DNA from: Candidatus Cloacimonadota bacterium
GTDB taxonomy: Bacteria; Muiribacteriota; UBA6191
Direction: 5' to 3'
Length of the DNA: 35,699 nt
Assembly: GCA_019454875.1 (NCBI GenBank)
Contig: JACFNL010000031.1
Coordinates: 1-35,699, forward strand
Part shown: positions 25,182-32,059 of the stretch, piece by piece
How the letters are laid out: every line of letters begins with the position of its first letter
Position numbering within the stretch: the stretch's first letter is position 1
The notes under the pieces: generated by a model
Told to the model about the DNA's origin: nothing
What the model saw: only the letters and a program-made list of their open reading frames with translations
Databases searched by the model: none
Made by a program: the position numbers and the translations under genes

Positions 25182-25508
25182 ATGGGACAAGGTGTAATTA
25201 CCCTAACTGACGGAGATTTTGATCAGGCTTTGAAGGAAGAAACCCCGATTCTGGTGGACTTCTGGGCCGAATGGTGTCCTCCCTGCAAGGCTTTGGCACC
25301 TGTTCTGGATGAGTTGGCTTCCGAATATGGGACAACAGTCAGAATCGCTAAGGTAAATGTGGATGATAATCCTGCGCTTGCTACCAAATTCAGAATTCGC
25401 TCTATTCCCAACCTGCTTCTGTTCCGTAAGGGTGAGCAGATTGGAAATATAGTTGGAGCTTTGTCCAAAGGGGACTTAAAGGCTAAAATTGACAACTATC
25501 TTGGGTAG
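25182..25508 (+). CDS. trxA: Thioredoxin with CPPC active site
   Basis: An ATG at 25161 would add seven residues, but GAGGAG sits at ideal spacing before 25182, so I use that. The 108-residue protein is a full-length cytoplasmic thioredoxin: D26, W28-A-E-W31, active site C32-P-P-C35, and the cis-Pro76 in RSIPNLLLF. The usual WCGPC is WCPPC here, a change that alters redox potential and substrate range in studied thioredoxins. There is no signal peptide. It lies downstream of ubiX and is followed within 25 bp by a strong terminator located in the next gene's first codons. Confidence 0.93.
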   Translation: MGQGVITLTDGDFDQALKEETPILVDFWAEWCPPCKALAPVLDELASEYGTTVRIAKVNVDDNPALATKFRIRSIPNLLLFRKGEQIGNIVGALSKGDLKAKIDNYLG

Positions 25509-25511
25509 GTT

Positions 25512-26609
25512 GTGATTAACAGAATCAAAATTAGAAAGGCCTCTGGAGTGATTCGGGCCTTTCTTTTTTTTGTGTTTTTTATTCCCCTCTGGTCCGTAGA
25601 TCGGGCAGTTACTCTGGAAGGAATTCATAAGGTTCGCAGCAGTCGTTATCGCTCTGTGATTGAACTGGTACGATTTGAGTTAAAACACAATCGTCGCGAG
25701 TCCGCACTTACCAAGTTAAATTATCATCTGGACAACAATCCTAATGATTCCGAGGCACTGGAGATGCTTGGGGATATTCAACTTGAAGATGGGCAGAGGC
25801 ATTTGGCTATCGCCACCTTTGAGAGGGCTTCGGCTTTAGGTTCCCGTAGTGCTTTACTCAAGTTAAAACAGCTTCTGGCACTGGTGGAAAATGATAAGTC
25901 ACTCATCCTGAAGGAGAGCGGATTTACTAATCTGTTTTTAGACCCGGACTCCTTTTCTATCAAACCAGTTTCAACCAAACCGGCTCAGGTTGTGGATAAT
26001 CAGCTGACTAAGGGCGGGATGCGGGAGTTATCATTGTTACGAGCTCTGGACAGTCTGGTTTCTGCCTACACACAAAACATCGGCCCTATGAAGGAGTTTT
26101 CATTTCAGGCCTTAAAAAGCTCCAGGATATTGACTCGGGATATAGATATTTCTTCATTGGGTGAGATTCACCTGGAGGGCGGCAAGGTAAAAAGTTCAAT
26201 TTACGGAACTTATGCCGATCAAAAATCCTTACAGGATACTTTACAAAAGGCTTACAAAATCTATCAGGAAGGCAATTGCCCTGAGGCATTAAAGCTACTT
26301 GAGTCAGTAAAGGAACCTTCTGTTTCTGAATTGAGATTTGCCCTGGAGCTTAACCGGCAGTGTGGTAGCGGAGGCGAACTTAAGCTTAGGCAAACACTTT
26401 TAAAACTTGATGAGAATGATTTGGAAAATCTTCTGTGGATGGCCAATCAGGCCTATGAAGCTGGGGATCATAAACAGGCTAAAAGCTTGTATACCAGACT
26501 GATTGGTTCGCCGTACTCCACGGAAGCAGAAAAACAGATTAAAATTATTGATGCTGGTGGCAGTCATCAATTGCGCGAACTTTTAAGAAAGCAGAGAGAA
26601 AACAAGTGA
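25512..26609 (+). CDS. Membrane-anchored or secreted TPR protein
   Basis: From the GTG at 25512 the product is 365 residues. It begins with a basic segment (KIRKASGVIR) and a hydrophobic stretch (AFLFFVFFIPLWSV), which fits a signal anchor or a signal peptide without a clear cleavage site. TPR-like helices follow at about 50-125 (ALTKLNYHLDNNPNDSEALE, MLGDIQLEDGQRHLAIATFE), with more towards the C-terminus (AYKIYQEGNCPEALKLLE, MANQAYEAGDHKQAKSLY). It probably scaffolds protein contacts at the inner membrane or in the periplasm. The terminator of trxA lies inside its first codons, so expression may be low or attenuated. An internal GTG (25548) has no good ribosome binding site. It overlaps nadK by 4 bp (GTGA). 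Confidence 0.6.
   Translation: MINRIKIRKASGVIRAFLFFVFFIPLWSVDRAVTLEGIHKVRSSRYRSVIELVRFELKHNRRESALTKLNYHLDNNPNDSEALEMLGDIQLEDGQRHLAIATFERASALGSRSALLKLKQLLALVENDKSLILKESGFTNLFLDPDSFSIKPVSTKPAQVVDNQLTKGGMRELSLLRALDSLVSAYTQNIGPMKEFSFQALKSSRILTRDIDISSLGEIHLEGGKVKSSIYGTYADQKSLQDTLQKAYKIYQEGNCPEALKLLESVKEPSVSELRFALELNRQCGSGGELKLRQTLLKLDENDLENLLWMANQAYEAGDHKQAKSLYTRLIGSPYSTEAEKQIKIIDAGGSHQLRELLRKQRENK
25533..25571 (+). terminator. Strong rho-independent terminator after trxA, inside the TPR reading frame
   Basis: AGAAAGGCC (25533-25541) pairs perfectly with GGCCTTTCT (25556-25564) over 9 bp with a 14-nt loop, followed by T8 (25564-25571) and a further T-rich tract. It lies within codons 8-20 of the next gene. 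It either ends trxA transcription or attenuates the downstream genes. Confidence 0.75.
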
Positions 26610-27475
26610 ACGAGTCCGATCGTCGTCCTTTTGGTCTGGTTTTTTTTGCCAAAAATCAACGGTGTGCCCAGCTGTGTAATGAGGTAGCCCGCTGGATGCA
26701 AAATGAGAGAATTCCGTTTTTTGTAGACGAGTCCTCAGTCCTTGATCTGGTAGAGGTGGATTATCTCCCCACTCACAGTCTGGCATCACAATCTCAGTAC
26801 ATCATTGTGATAGGTGGGGATGGTTCCATCCTTAGGGCCTCCCGTTACTGTGCCCGGTATGGTTCCATTCTGGTTGGATTACATGGAGGCACCAAGGGTT
26901 TTTTGACCCAGCTAGATGATAAAAACTGGAAGCAGGGGTTTTATCGGCTGCTGGAAGGCAATTTCCGTTTGCAAAAAAGGCTTATGTTATCGGCTCAGGT
27001 TTTGCGAGGAAATAGTGTGCTTAAAAAGTTTATTGCCTTAAATGAGGCAGTAATCAAAGTGAGCTCCATTTCCAGAATTATGAATTTCAGGCTTGAGGTG
27101 AATGGCTCCCTGGTGGATGAATATCCCGGCGATGGGATCCTTATAAGCACGCCCACCGGCTCGACAGGATATTCTCTTTCAGCGGGGGGCCCCCTGATTC
27201 AACCCGAACATGATCTTTTGTTGATGTCACCAATCTGCACCCATCGCTTCAAGGCCAGACCATGTATTTTCCGATCCGCTGATGTATTGATGGTGGAAGT
27301 TTTGCCCCATAGTCCCTGGGTTGCATCTGAGGTGGCTTTAACTCTGGATGGTCAGGAAGGATACCATCTCGAGGCTGGTGATCGGGTCAGGGTGGTTTCC
27401 TCCAGATACAAAGTAAAAATGGCCGTATTATTCGAGCAGGATTTTTTTGGCACCCTGCGCAGTAAGATCGATTAA
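26606..27475 (+). CDS. nadK: NAD kinase
   Basis: The 289-residue enzyme phosphorylates NAD to NADP. It has the GGDG motif (70-73, VIGGDGSILRASR), the NEAVIKVSS segment, and the diagnostic DGILISTPTGSTGYSLSAGG block that binds NAD, followed by SPICTHRFKARPCIF. The loop normally written GxNxGxLGFLT is GLHGGTKGFLT here (91-101), so the usual Asn is His. The length is normal. The GTG start overlaps the TPR gene stop by 4 bp. Confidence 0.93.
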   Translation: MNESDRRPFGLVFFAKNQRCAQLCNEVARWMQNERIPFFVDESSVLDLVEVDYLPTHSLASQSQYIIVIGGDGSILRASRYCARYGSILVGLHGGTKGFLTQLDDKNWKQGFYRLLEGNFRLQKRLMLSAQVLRGNSVLKKFIALNEAVIKVSSISRIMNFRLEVNGSLVDEYPGDGILISTPTGSTGYSLSAGGPLIQPEHDLLLMSPICTHRFKARPCIFRSADVLMVEVLPHSPWVASEVALTLDGQEGYHLEAGDRVRVVSSRYKVKMAVLFEQDFFGTLRSKID

Positions 27476-27500
27476 CCACAAAACAAAAGTGTGGTACAAT
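27472..27500 (+). promoter_or_regulatory. Putative promoter with internal palindrome before the universal stress gene
   Basis: TTAACC (27472-27477), 17 nt, TACAAT (27495-27500). The start would fall at about 27507, the A of the ATG, and no ribosome binding site is present. The inverted repeat ACCACA-N9-TGTGGT (27475-27495) spans the space between the two hexamers and could be an operator. Confidence 0.4.
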
Positions 27501-27506
27501 TCCGCC

Positions 27507-28352
27507 ATGATTAAAAGCATTTTAGTCGGACTGGAGTCCGCAGAGAACAACCCAATTGTGACCAAGTATGCCATGGAGCTCGGAAAATTTTTTAATGCCG
27601 GGGTTACGGGAATGCATGTGCTTGACATCCGCAAGCTCTACAGCCCCTTTGTGGAAGATGTTTTTTATTCCATGGGCATGGCATCAGTGCCAAACTTTCA
27701 GGACATTGTGCGTAAGCGGCTCATGGAGATCAGGGAGATCCTGCGTGACAGCTTTGAGCATGAGCTTAAGGATCATGGGGTAAGGGGTGAGTTTCGTTCC
27801 AGCGAAGGAATTGTTTCTGAAATCCTTACAGCTGAATCCCATAGCCATGACTTATTGGTCATTGGCACAAAAGGGGAAAGGTTTCGCGTAGCTGAAATTC
27901 TTCTTGGTTCCACTTTTGAAGAAGTGGTCCGTCGGGTCAACCGTCCGATTATTGTAGTGCCTGCGGCCTGTCAGAAGTTTTATGTGAAAAAGATTCTTCT
28001 GGCCTATGATGGCAGTGACAAGGCTTCCAATGCCTTGCAGTTTGTAGTGAATGCTATTGAGGGCCGTGGAATTGCCCTGGAATATCTTGTAGTGCAGGAC
28101 AGCCTGATTGAAGATGCCCAGGCTGCTTTTGCTGAAGGGAAACGCTACCTTGAGAACCGCAGTGTTCCCTATCAGGCAACTTTGTTGCAGGGTGAGGCCG
28201 TTGAATTGATTTTACAGCATGCCAAACTTCATCACTGTGACATGATTGTAATGGGTTCCTACGACAGAAGTTTTCTGAAAAATCTGTTATTGGGTTCAAC
28301 CACAGAAGAACTTTTATCCAAGGTCAATCTCCCCACCTTATTGATGCGCTAG
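27507..28352 (+). CDS. Tandem-domain universal stress protein (UspA family)
   Basis: A frame reaches back to 27447, but the ATG at 27507 gives the canonical start MIKSILVGLES. The 281-residue protein has two Usp domains (about 1-150 and 155-281). The first ends with VIGTKGERFRVAEILLGSTF and RPIIVVP; its ATP-binding motif has one residue more than the standard G-2x-G-9x-G-S. The second has ILLAYDGSDKASNAL and MGSYDRSFLKNLLLGSTTEE, with Asp in place of the second Gly. One or both may therefore bind nucleotide poorly. Its role is probably stress-related. It has its own promoter candidate upstream and tsaD starts 2 bp after its stop. Confidence 0.88.
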   Translation: MIKSILVGLESAENNPIVTKYAMELGKFFNAGVTGMHVLDIRKLYSPFVEDVFYSMGMASVPNFQDIVRKRLMEIREILRDSFEHELKDHGVRGEFRSSEGIVSEILTAESHSHDLLVIGTKGERFRVAEILLGSTFEEVVRRVNRPIIVVPAACQKFYVKKILLAYDGSDKASNALQFVVNAIEGRGIALEYLVVQDSLIEDAQAAFAEGKRYLENRSVPYQATLLQGEAVELILQHAKLHHCDMIVMGSYDRSFLKNLLLGSTTEELLSKVNLPTLLMR

Positions 28353-28354
28353 TT

Positions 28355-29383
28355 GTGGAACTATCTCAGTTTGAGGGGCTGACCCTCGGGATTGAATCAT
28401 CCTGTGATGACACATCTCTTTGTGTCCTTAGGGGAAGCAGTGAGATATTGTGTCTCAAGCGGGTTTCTCAGGCTAACCTGCATGCCGAGTTTGGCGGGGT
28501 TGTTCCAGAAATTGCGGCCCGTGGTCATCTTGAGGCAATTTTTCCCTTGTTGCGGGAGGTTCTTTTGGAGTCTTCTGTACAATTGTCTGATATCGATCTG
28601 TTTGCAGCAACGGCAGGACCTGGTCTTATTGGTTCCTTGCTGGTTGGCTTTCATATGGGTAAAACCCTGGCTTTGATGAGTCAAAAGCCCTTTGTGGCTG
28701 TTCATCATCTGGAGGCCCATTTCTGTGCCAATTTTTTGGAGCAGGAGGTTTTGTTTCCAGCGGTTGGGCTTTTGGTCTCTGGAGGTCATTCCAGTCTCTA
28801 TTTTTTAAGGGAGCAAGGGATCTATGAGCTTATGGGAGAAAGTCGTGATGATGCGGTTGGTGAGGTTTATGACAAGGTAGGCAGAGAGCTTGGTCTTGGT
28901 GTTAATGCTGGTCCCCTTGTGGACAAAATAGCTTCATCCATTAAGGATAAATGCGCACTTGAATTTACTCCGCCCATGCTTCACAGCAAGGATTTTGATT
29001 TTAGTTTCAGTGGCTTGAAGACAGCGGCTTTAAAAGCATGTCGTGATGGGTACAATAAAGAAGATATTTGTTGTGCCTTACAAAACGCAGTGGTAGAGGT
29101 TCTATTAAAAAAGACTATTGCAGCCCAAAAAGAAACTAGAGCCAAATCGATTGTGCTTGCTGGTGGAGTTGCGGCAAATTCAGGCTTGAGAAATGCTTTT
29201 TCTAAGGCCTCACAACAGGGCCGGTTTGTATTGAGCGTTCCTTCCTTGAGGCTGTGTACTGACAACGGTGCCATGGTTGCCCGGGCAGGTCTGGAACGCT
29301 ATTTAAGATACGGTGCAGATTCCTTGCACACCCAGGCCTTTTCGCGCTTTCCCCTTCACAATTACAAGGATTTTAGACAATAA
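28355..29383 (+). CDS. tsaD: tRNA N6-adenosine threonylcarbamoyltransferase TsaD
   Basis: The 342-residue ASKHA-fold protein transfers the threonylcarbamoyl group to A37 of ANN-decoding tRNAs with TsaB, TsaE and TsaC, none of which are in the window. It has LGIESSCDDTS (11-21), the metal-binding H118-L-E-A-H122, GLLVSGGHSSLYFL, the GESRDDAVGEVYDKVGRELGL block, DFSFSGLKTA, LAGGVAANSGLR, and a C-terminal CTDNGAMVA with the third metal ligand Asp. Length is normal. The GTG start lies 2 bp after the usp stop, with no ribosome binding site, so it depends on coupling. Its stop codon lies in the T tract of the opposite-strand terminator. Confidence 0.95.
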   Translation: MELSQFEGLTLGIESSCDDTSLCVLRGSSEILCLKRVSQANLHAEFGGVVPEIAARGHLEAIFPLLREVLLESSVQLSDIDLFAATAGPGLIGSLLVGFHMGKTLALMSQKPFVAVHHLEAHFCANFLEQEVLFPAVGLLVSGGHSSLYFLREQGIYELMGESRDDAVGEVYDKVGRELGLGVNAGPLVDKIASSIKDKCALEFTPPMLHSKDFDFSFSGLKTAALKACRDGYNKEDICCALQNAVVEVLLKKTIAAQKETRAKSIVLAGGVAANSGLRNAFSKASQQGRFVLSVPSLRLCTDNGAMVARAGLERYLRYGADSLHTQAFSRFPLHNYKDFRQ

Positions 29384-29414
29384 AAAAACCCGAACCCCAC
29401 AAAGGGCTCGGGTT
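29382..29414 (-). terminator. Rho-independent terminator of the BI-1 gene (minus strand)
   Basis: On the minus strand AACCCGA (from 29414) pairs with TCGGGTT down to 29387, with an inner 3-bp GC extension and an A-C mismatch, followed by a run of seven T (29388-29382). On the plus strand the hairpin is present without a good T tract, so it may also weakly end tsaD transcription. It overlaps the last bases of the tsaD stop codon. Confidence 0.8.
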
Positions 29415-29431
29415 ATGTGGTTCTGATTAAA

Positions 29432-30193
29432 TCAGTCTCTGCTGCCCAAAAGATTCAACAGGTGCAAAAACAGATTTACAAAATCAAGATACAGCATCAG
29501 TGCGCCAATGATGGCAATTTTGTGTCCTGCTTCGGAGTATTCCATACCAGTGATGTACTGCTCCTTGATTTTCTGAGCATCATAAGCAGTCAGACCAACA
29601 AAGATAAATACAGCAATACAGGAAATGATTAAGGACAACATCCCGCTTGCCATAAAAATATTCACAACCATAGCCAGAATCAGTCCAACAAGTCCCATCA
29701 GAAGAATGGAACCCATGCTGGTCAGATCCTTTTTGGTGGTCAGACCATAAACAGCCATCAGTCCGAATGTTCCGGCAGTAATCATAAATACTGAGGCAAC
29801 CGATGTCGGAGTATAACTAGCCAGAATTGGTGCAATGGTGAGTCCGTTCAGAAAAGAATACACAAAAAAGCTGATAGTACAGGTGGTGGCACTCATTGTA
29901 TGAACTCTTGATGCCAAAAACCACACCAGACCCAGCTCCGCTATCATCAAATAAAACACCCAGGGCCGGATGGAGTAAAATATGTCTCCGTTACCCAAAA
30001 CGATATAAGATGTTGCAGCTGTCAGAAACAGTCCCAGAAACATCCATCCAAATACTTTTGCCAGGTAAGACGCAAGTCCAGCCTGGTCTACAGAAACCGC
30101 AGCGGCCTGAGGCTCATAGCCAGGATGAGCAGAGTCATACCCATAATCGTGATTATGTTGTTTCTCCTCATGCTGAGGCGTATGGTTTTGCAT
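29432..30193 (-). CDS. BI-1/YccA-family membrane protein with His-rich N-terminus
   Basis: The 253-residue protein has about seven membrane spans and the family hallmarks: the AYDAQKIKEQY segment and the ALMLYLDFVNLFLHLLNLLG C-terminal block, whose Asp residues form the pH-sensing pair in relatives such as YetJ. Relatives are Ca2+-leak channels or FtsH-interacting inhibitors (YccA). The first 26 residues are hydrophilic with five His (H4, H8, H13, H15, H23), unlike most members. The ribosome binding site AAAGGAG is good. It has its own promoter and terminator, so it is monocistronic. Confidence 0.9.
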   Translation of the reverse strand: MQNHTPQHEEKQHNHDYGYDSAHPGYEPQAAAVSVDQAGLASYLAKVFGWMFLGLFLTAATSYIVLGNGDIFYSIRPWVFYLMIAELGLVWFLASRVHTMSATTCTISFFVYSFLNGLTIAPILASYTPTSVASVFMITAGTFGLMAVYGLTTKKDLTSMGSILLMGLVGLILAMVVNIFMASGMLSLIISCIAVFIFVGLTAYDAQKIKEQYITGMEYSEAGHKIAIIGALMLYLDFVNLFLHLLNLLGSRD

Positions 30194-30223
30194 TTCTTCT
30201 CCTTTTAACCAATTGTTTGCCAG

Positions 30224-30232
30224 ATTATACCA
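30224..30232 (-). promoter_or_regulatory. Extended -10 promoter of the BI-1 gene
   Basis: On the minus strand TG-G-TATAAT is a perfect extended -10. Transcription would begin about 24 nt before the ATG (30193), leaving room for the AAAGGAG ribosome binding site. No -35 is recognisable, as is usual for extended -10 promoters. Confidence 0.6.
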
Positions 30233-30280
30233 GAACAGCTAAAGCTTTGCATAATCCGTGCCAAGATTTATGATTCGGGC

Positions 30281-31225
30281 TCAGTACATAGATACATCGA
30301 TCTTAAAAATCTGGTTCAATTGTTTTTCCAATTCAATCTGTCTGGATTTTAACCCTAGTCTTTTATTCCAATTGCGGAGCAGAAAAAAGTAATTGTGGTC
30401 TAGTTGATTGTTAATTTCTGCCAAATGGAAGGCTTTCTTTGCGTAGTGATATCCCATAACCGGACTGGTTTTTGAATGGAGATAGGCATTGGACAAACTG
30501 AAATAAAATCCTGGTATCTGGTTTTGAGAGCTTGCTAATGATTGCACACTATTAAGGAAGTAATTCCATTTTTGGGTGATACTGGTAACACGGTGTAGCT
30601 CATCCATGGCAGGCTGCCCTGATACATCCCATGACTCGTCGCTTTGAAGAGAATTTTTTATCGCGTCAAGAGGTATTGAATAATCTTCTAGCCCTGTAGC
30701 GGCACGATATAAAAGACGGTTGATACTTTGCTTCTCAAGATTGGACGAATTTTTAGGATAGTATTCACGAATAAGATCAACGGCCTTGGAATATTGACCC
30801 CGACCCAAAAGTTGTATGCTTGCTATGTACAGATCCATGCCATTTTTTTCAGCCCTTAGTCGTATCAGCACATCATCCAAGCCATCGGGTTTGTCATATC
30901 GCTCCATCAATAGCTTTAAGAGTTCATTATCCTCATTGAATCCAGAGTCTCTCCAAGTTTCCCGGCCATGATGGTCCAAAAAAATATAGGAAGGGAAGCT
31001 AGTCACATTGTATTTTCGAACCACTTCTGGATTAAGCGAAGAATCGACATAAGTAATAGTTTTTCCCTTTAAAAAATTTTTCAAATCAGGATTACTCACA
31101 ATAGCCTGCTTGGCTCTCTGTGAAAACATACAGCCTTTGGCACTGAACAAAACTATAGAGGGGTTGGCTGAGATGAAATGTGTCAGAAGCAAGTTAAAAA
31201 GGAAGAAAATCTGAAAAAATCTCAT
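30281..31225 (-). CDS. Secreted thioredoxin-fold protein with CxxS active site
   Basis: The 314-residue protein has a signal peptide (MRFFQIFFLFNLLLTHFISA, cleaved before NPS). A thioredoxin-like domain follows (about 22-120): SIVLFSAKGCMFSQRAK with C32-M-F-S35, a middle strand TITYVDSSLNPEVVRKYNV, and TSFPSYIFLDHHG with the expected cis-Pro. The single active-site Cys suggests an isomerase/glutathionylation or trapping role rather than a standard oxidoreductase. The remaining 190 residues are helical, perhaps TPR-like (AKKAFHLAEINNQLDHNYFFLL), and unassigned. Its ATG overlaps the upstream gene's stop by 4 bp, so the two are one operon. No terminator is seen after it. Confidence 0.6.
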   Translation of the reverse strand: MRFFQIFFLFNLLLTHFISANPSIVLFSAKGCMFSQRAKQAIVSNPDLKNFLKGKTITYVDSSLNPEVVRKYNVTSFPSYIFLDHHGRETWRDSGFNEDNELLKLLMERYDKPDGLDDVLIRLRAEKNGMDLYIASIQLLGRGQYSKAVDLIREYYPKNSSNLEKQSINRLLYRAATGLEDYSIPLDAIKNSLQSDESWDVSGQPAMDELHRVTSITQKWNYFLNSVQSLASSQNQIPGFYFSLSNAYLHSKTSPVMGYHYAKKAFHLAEINNQLDHNYFFLLRNWNKRLGLKSRQIELEKQLNQIFKIDVSMY

Positions 31226-31701
31226 TTTTTACCACAGTTAATTGAGCAAATGCGTCCTGGGGCCTCTTGGCATTCACCCTTAGGATGATAAATAGATGGA
31301 ACACAGGAGTATCCAGGGTAATCCTGTGTATAGTCGTTAGACCCTCTTTGATTCTGAATGCTACCATCCAAAATGCTATGAGGGTTGATAGAGAAGCCTA
31401 GAAATGTCAACAGCGCGGCTACCTCGTGGGGTTTCAGAGATTTGATCTCCATAAACGACAAACTAACGGCCCGGTTGTCGATTATGACTATTCCTTTTAA
31501 AAAGGCATGTCTGTCTACTTCTTCTAACTGCTTTAAAATCAGACTAACGACGGGATCATTTGTAAAATCGGACAATAATTGAGATGGTGCTACAGTTTGA
31601 GTGGGTTCTACGCCTTCAATACCCCTCATGTCTGGGTTTTGAGAAAAAATAGAAGTACATAGAGCTAGGAGCAGGAGGATTAAATTACTGTTTGATTTCA
31701 T
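31222..31701 (-). CDS. Small secreted Cys-rich protein of unknown function
   Basis: The ATG at 31701 is chosen over 31710 because AAGGA then lies at normal spacing. The 159-residue product has a signal peptide (MKSNSNLILLLLALCTSIFS, cleaved before QNPD) whose Cys is not in a true lipobox. The body is helical (LILKQLEEVDRHAFLKGIVI). The last 30 residues hold four Cys (YSCVPS, GECQEA, RICSINCGKK), which would form two disulfides outside the cytoplasm. No family recognised. It overlaps the CxxS thioredoxin-fold gene by 4 bp, so it may be its substrate or partner. Confidence 0.55.
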   Translation of the reverse strand: MKSNSNLILLLLALCTSIFSQNPDMRGIEGVEPTQTVAPSQLLSDFTNDPVVSLILKQLEEVDRHAFLKGIVIIDNRAVSLSFMEIKSLKPHEVAALLTFLGFSINPHSILDGSIQNQRGSNDYTQDYPGYSCVPSIYHPKGECQEAPGRICSINCGKK

Positions 31702-31710
31702 GAGGTTCAT

Positions 31711-31906
31711 TCCTTGGGTAAAGGTACTTAAATTTTTGTCAAAGAAATGAGTCTATCTGATATCAAAAAAAAAAAGCAATTTCATCCTCTTTGTCTGAGT
31801 CTAGATGCCTTTATGATTGGGTTATGGAACAATTTTCCATCAAACTGTAAAATATTCCTTCCAAAAAGTTGAAATATTGTGTAGTGTGTGCATTGGGGGA
31901 TGGATT
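31711..31906. other. AT-rich intergenic region between the secreted pair and mutL
   Basis: This 196-bp stretch has an A11 tract (31765-31775), a minus-strand TTGACA (31742-31737) with only a poor -10, and an inverted repeat ATGGAA-N5-TTCCAT (31824-31840). The repeat lies directly before a plus-strand TAAAAT (31848-31853). It probably holds divergent promoters. No tRNA or other RNA gene was recognised. Confidence 0.5.
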
Positions 31907-32035
31907 ATGAGTGATAAGGTAAAAAATAATCAGGCAACAAACAAGGAAAATAAACCTGTGCCCGATGTAATCAAGCCAGCAGAGCCGAGTAATACTGGGT
32001 CGGGAATTTTTCGACTAGGACTTTTTCGAAGCTGA
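31907..32035 (+). CDS. Possible small hydrophilic protein (42 residues)
   Basis: The ATG at 31907 has a ribosome binding site GGGGGA (31895-31900) and a TAAAAT -10 candidate about 55 nt upstream. The product is very hydrophilic, rich in Lys, Asn and Pro (MSDKVKNNQATNKENKPVPD...), ending in GIFRLGLFRS. It has no signal peptide or known family. It stops 24 bp before mutL. It may equally be a non-coding leader of mutL. Confidence 0.35.
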   Translation: MSDKVKNNQATNKENKPVPDVIKPAEPSNTGSGIFRLGLFRS

Positions 32036-32047
32036 AATTGACTGTGG

Positions 32048-32053
32048 TATATT
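32048..32053 (+). promoter_or_regulatory. Extended -10 candidate directly before mutL
   Basis: TG-G-TATATT (32045-32053) would start transcription near 32060, the A of the mutL ATG. mutL has no ribosome binding site, so a leaderless message is possible. No clear -35. Confidence 0.35.
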
Positions 32054-32059
32054 ACGGGC

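Noticed and set aside
31765..31775. A11 tract as a terminator or phase-variable element
   Set aside because: No hairpin precedes it on the minus strand and it is not inside a reading frame, so it was only noted as part of the AT-rich gap.
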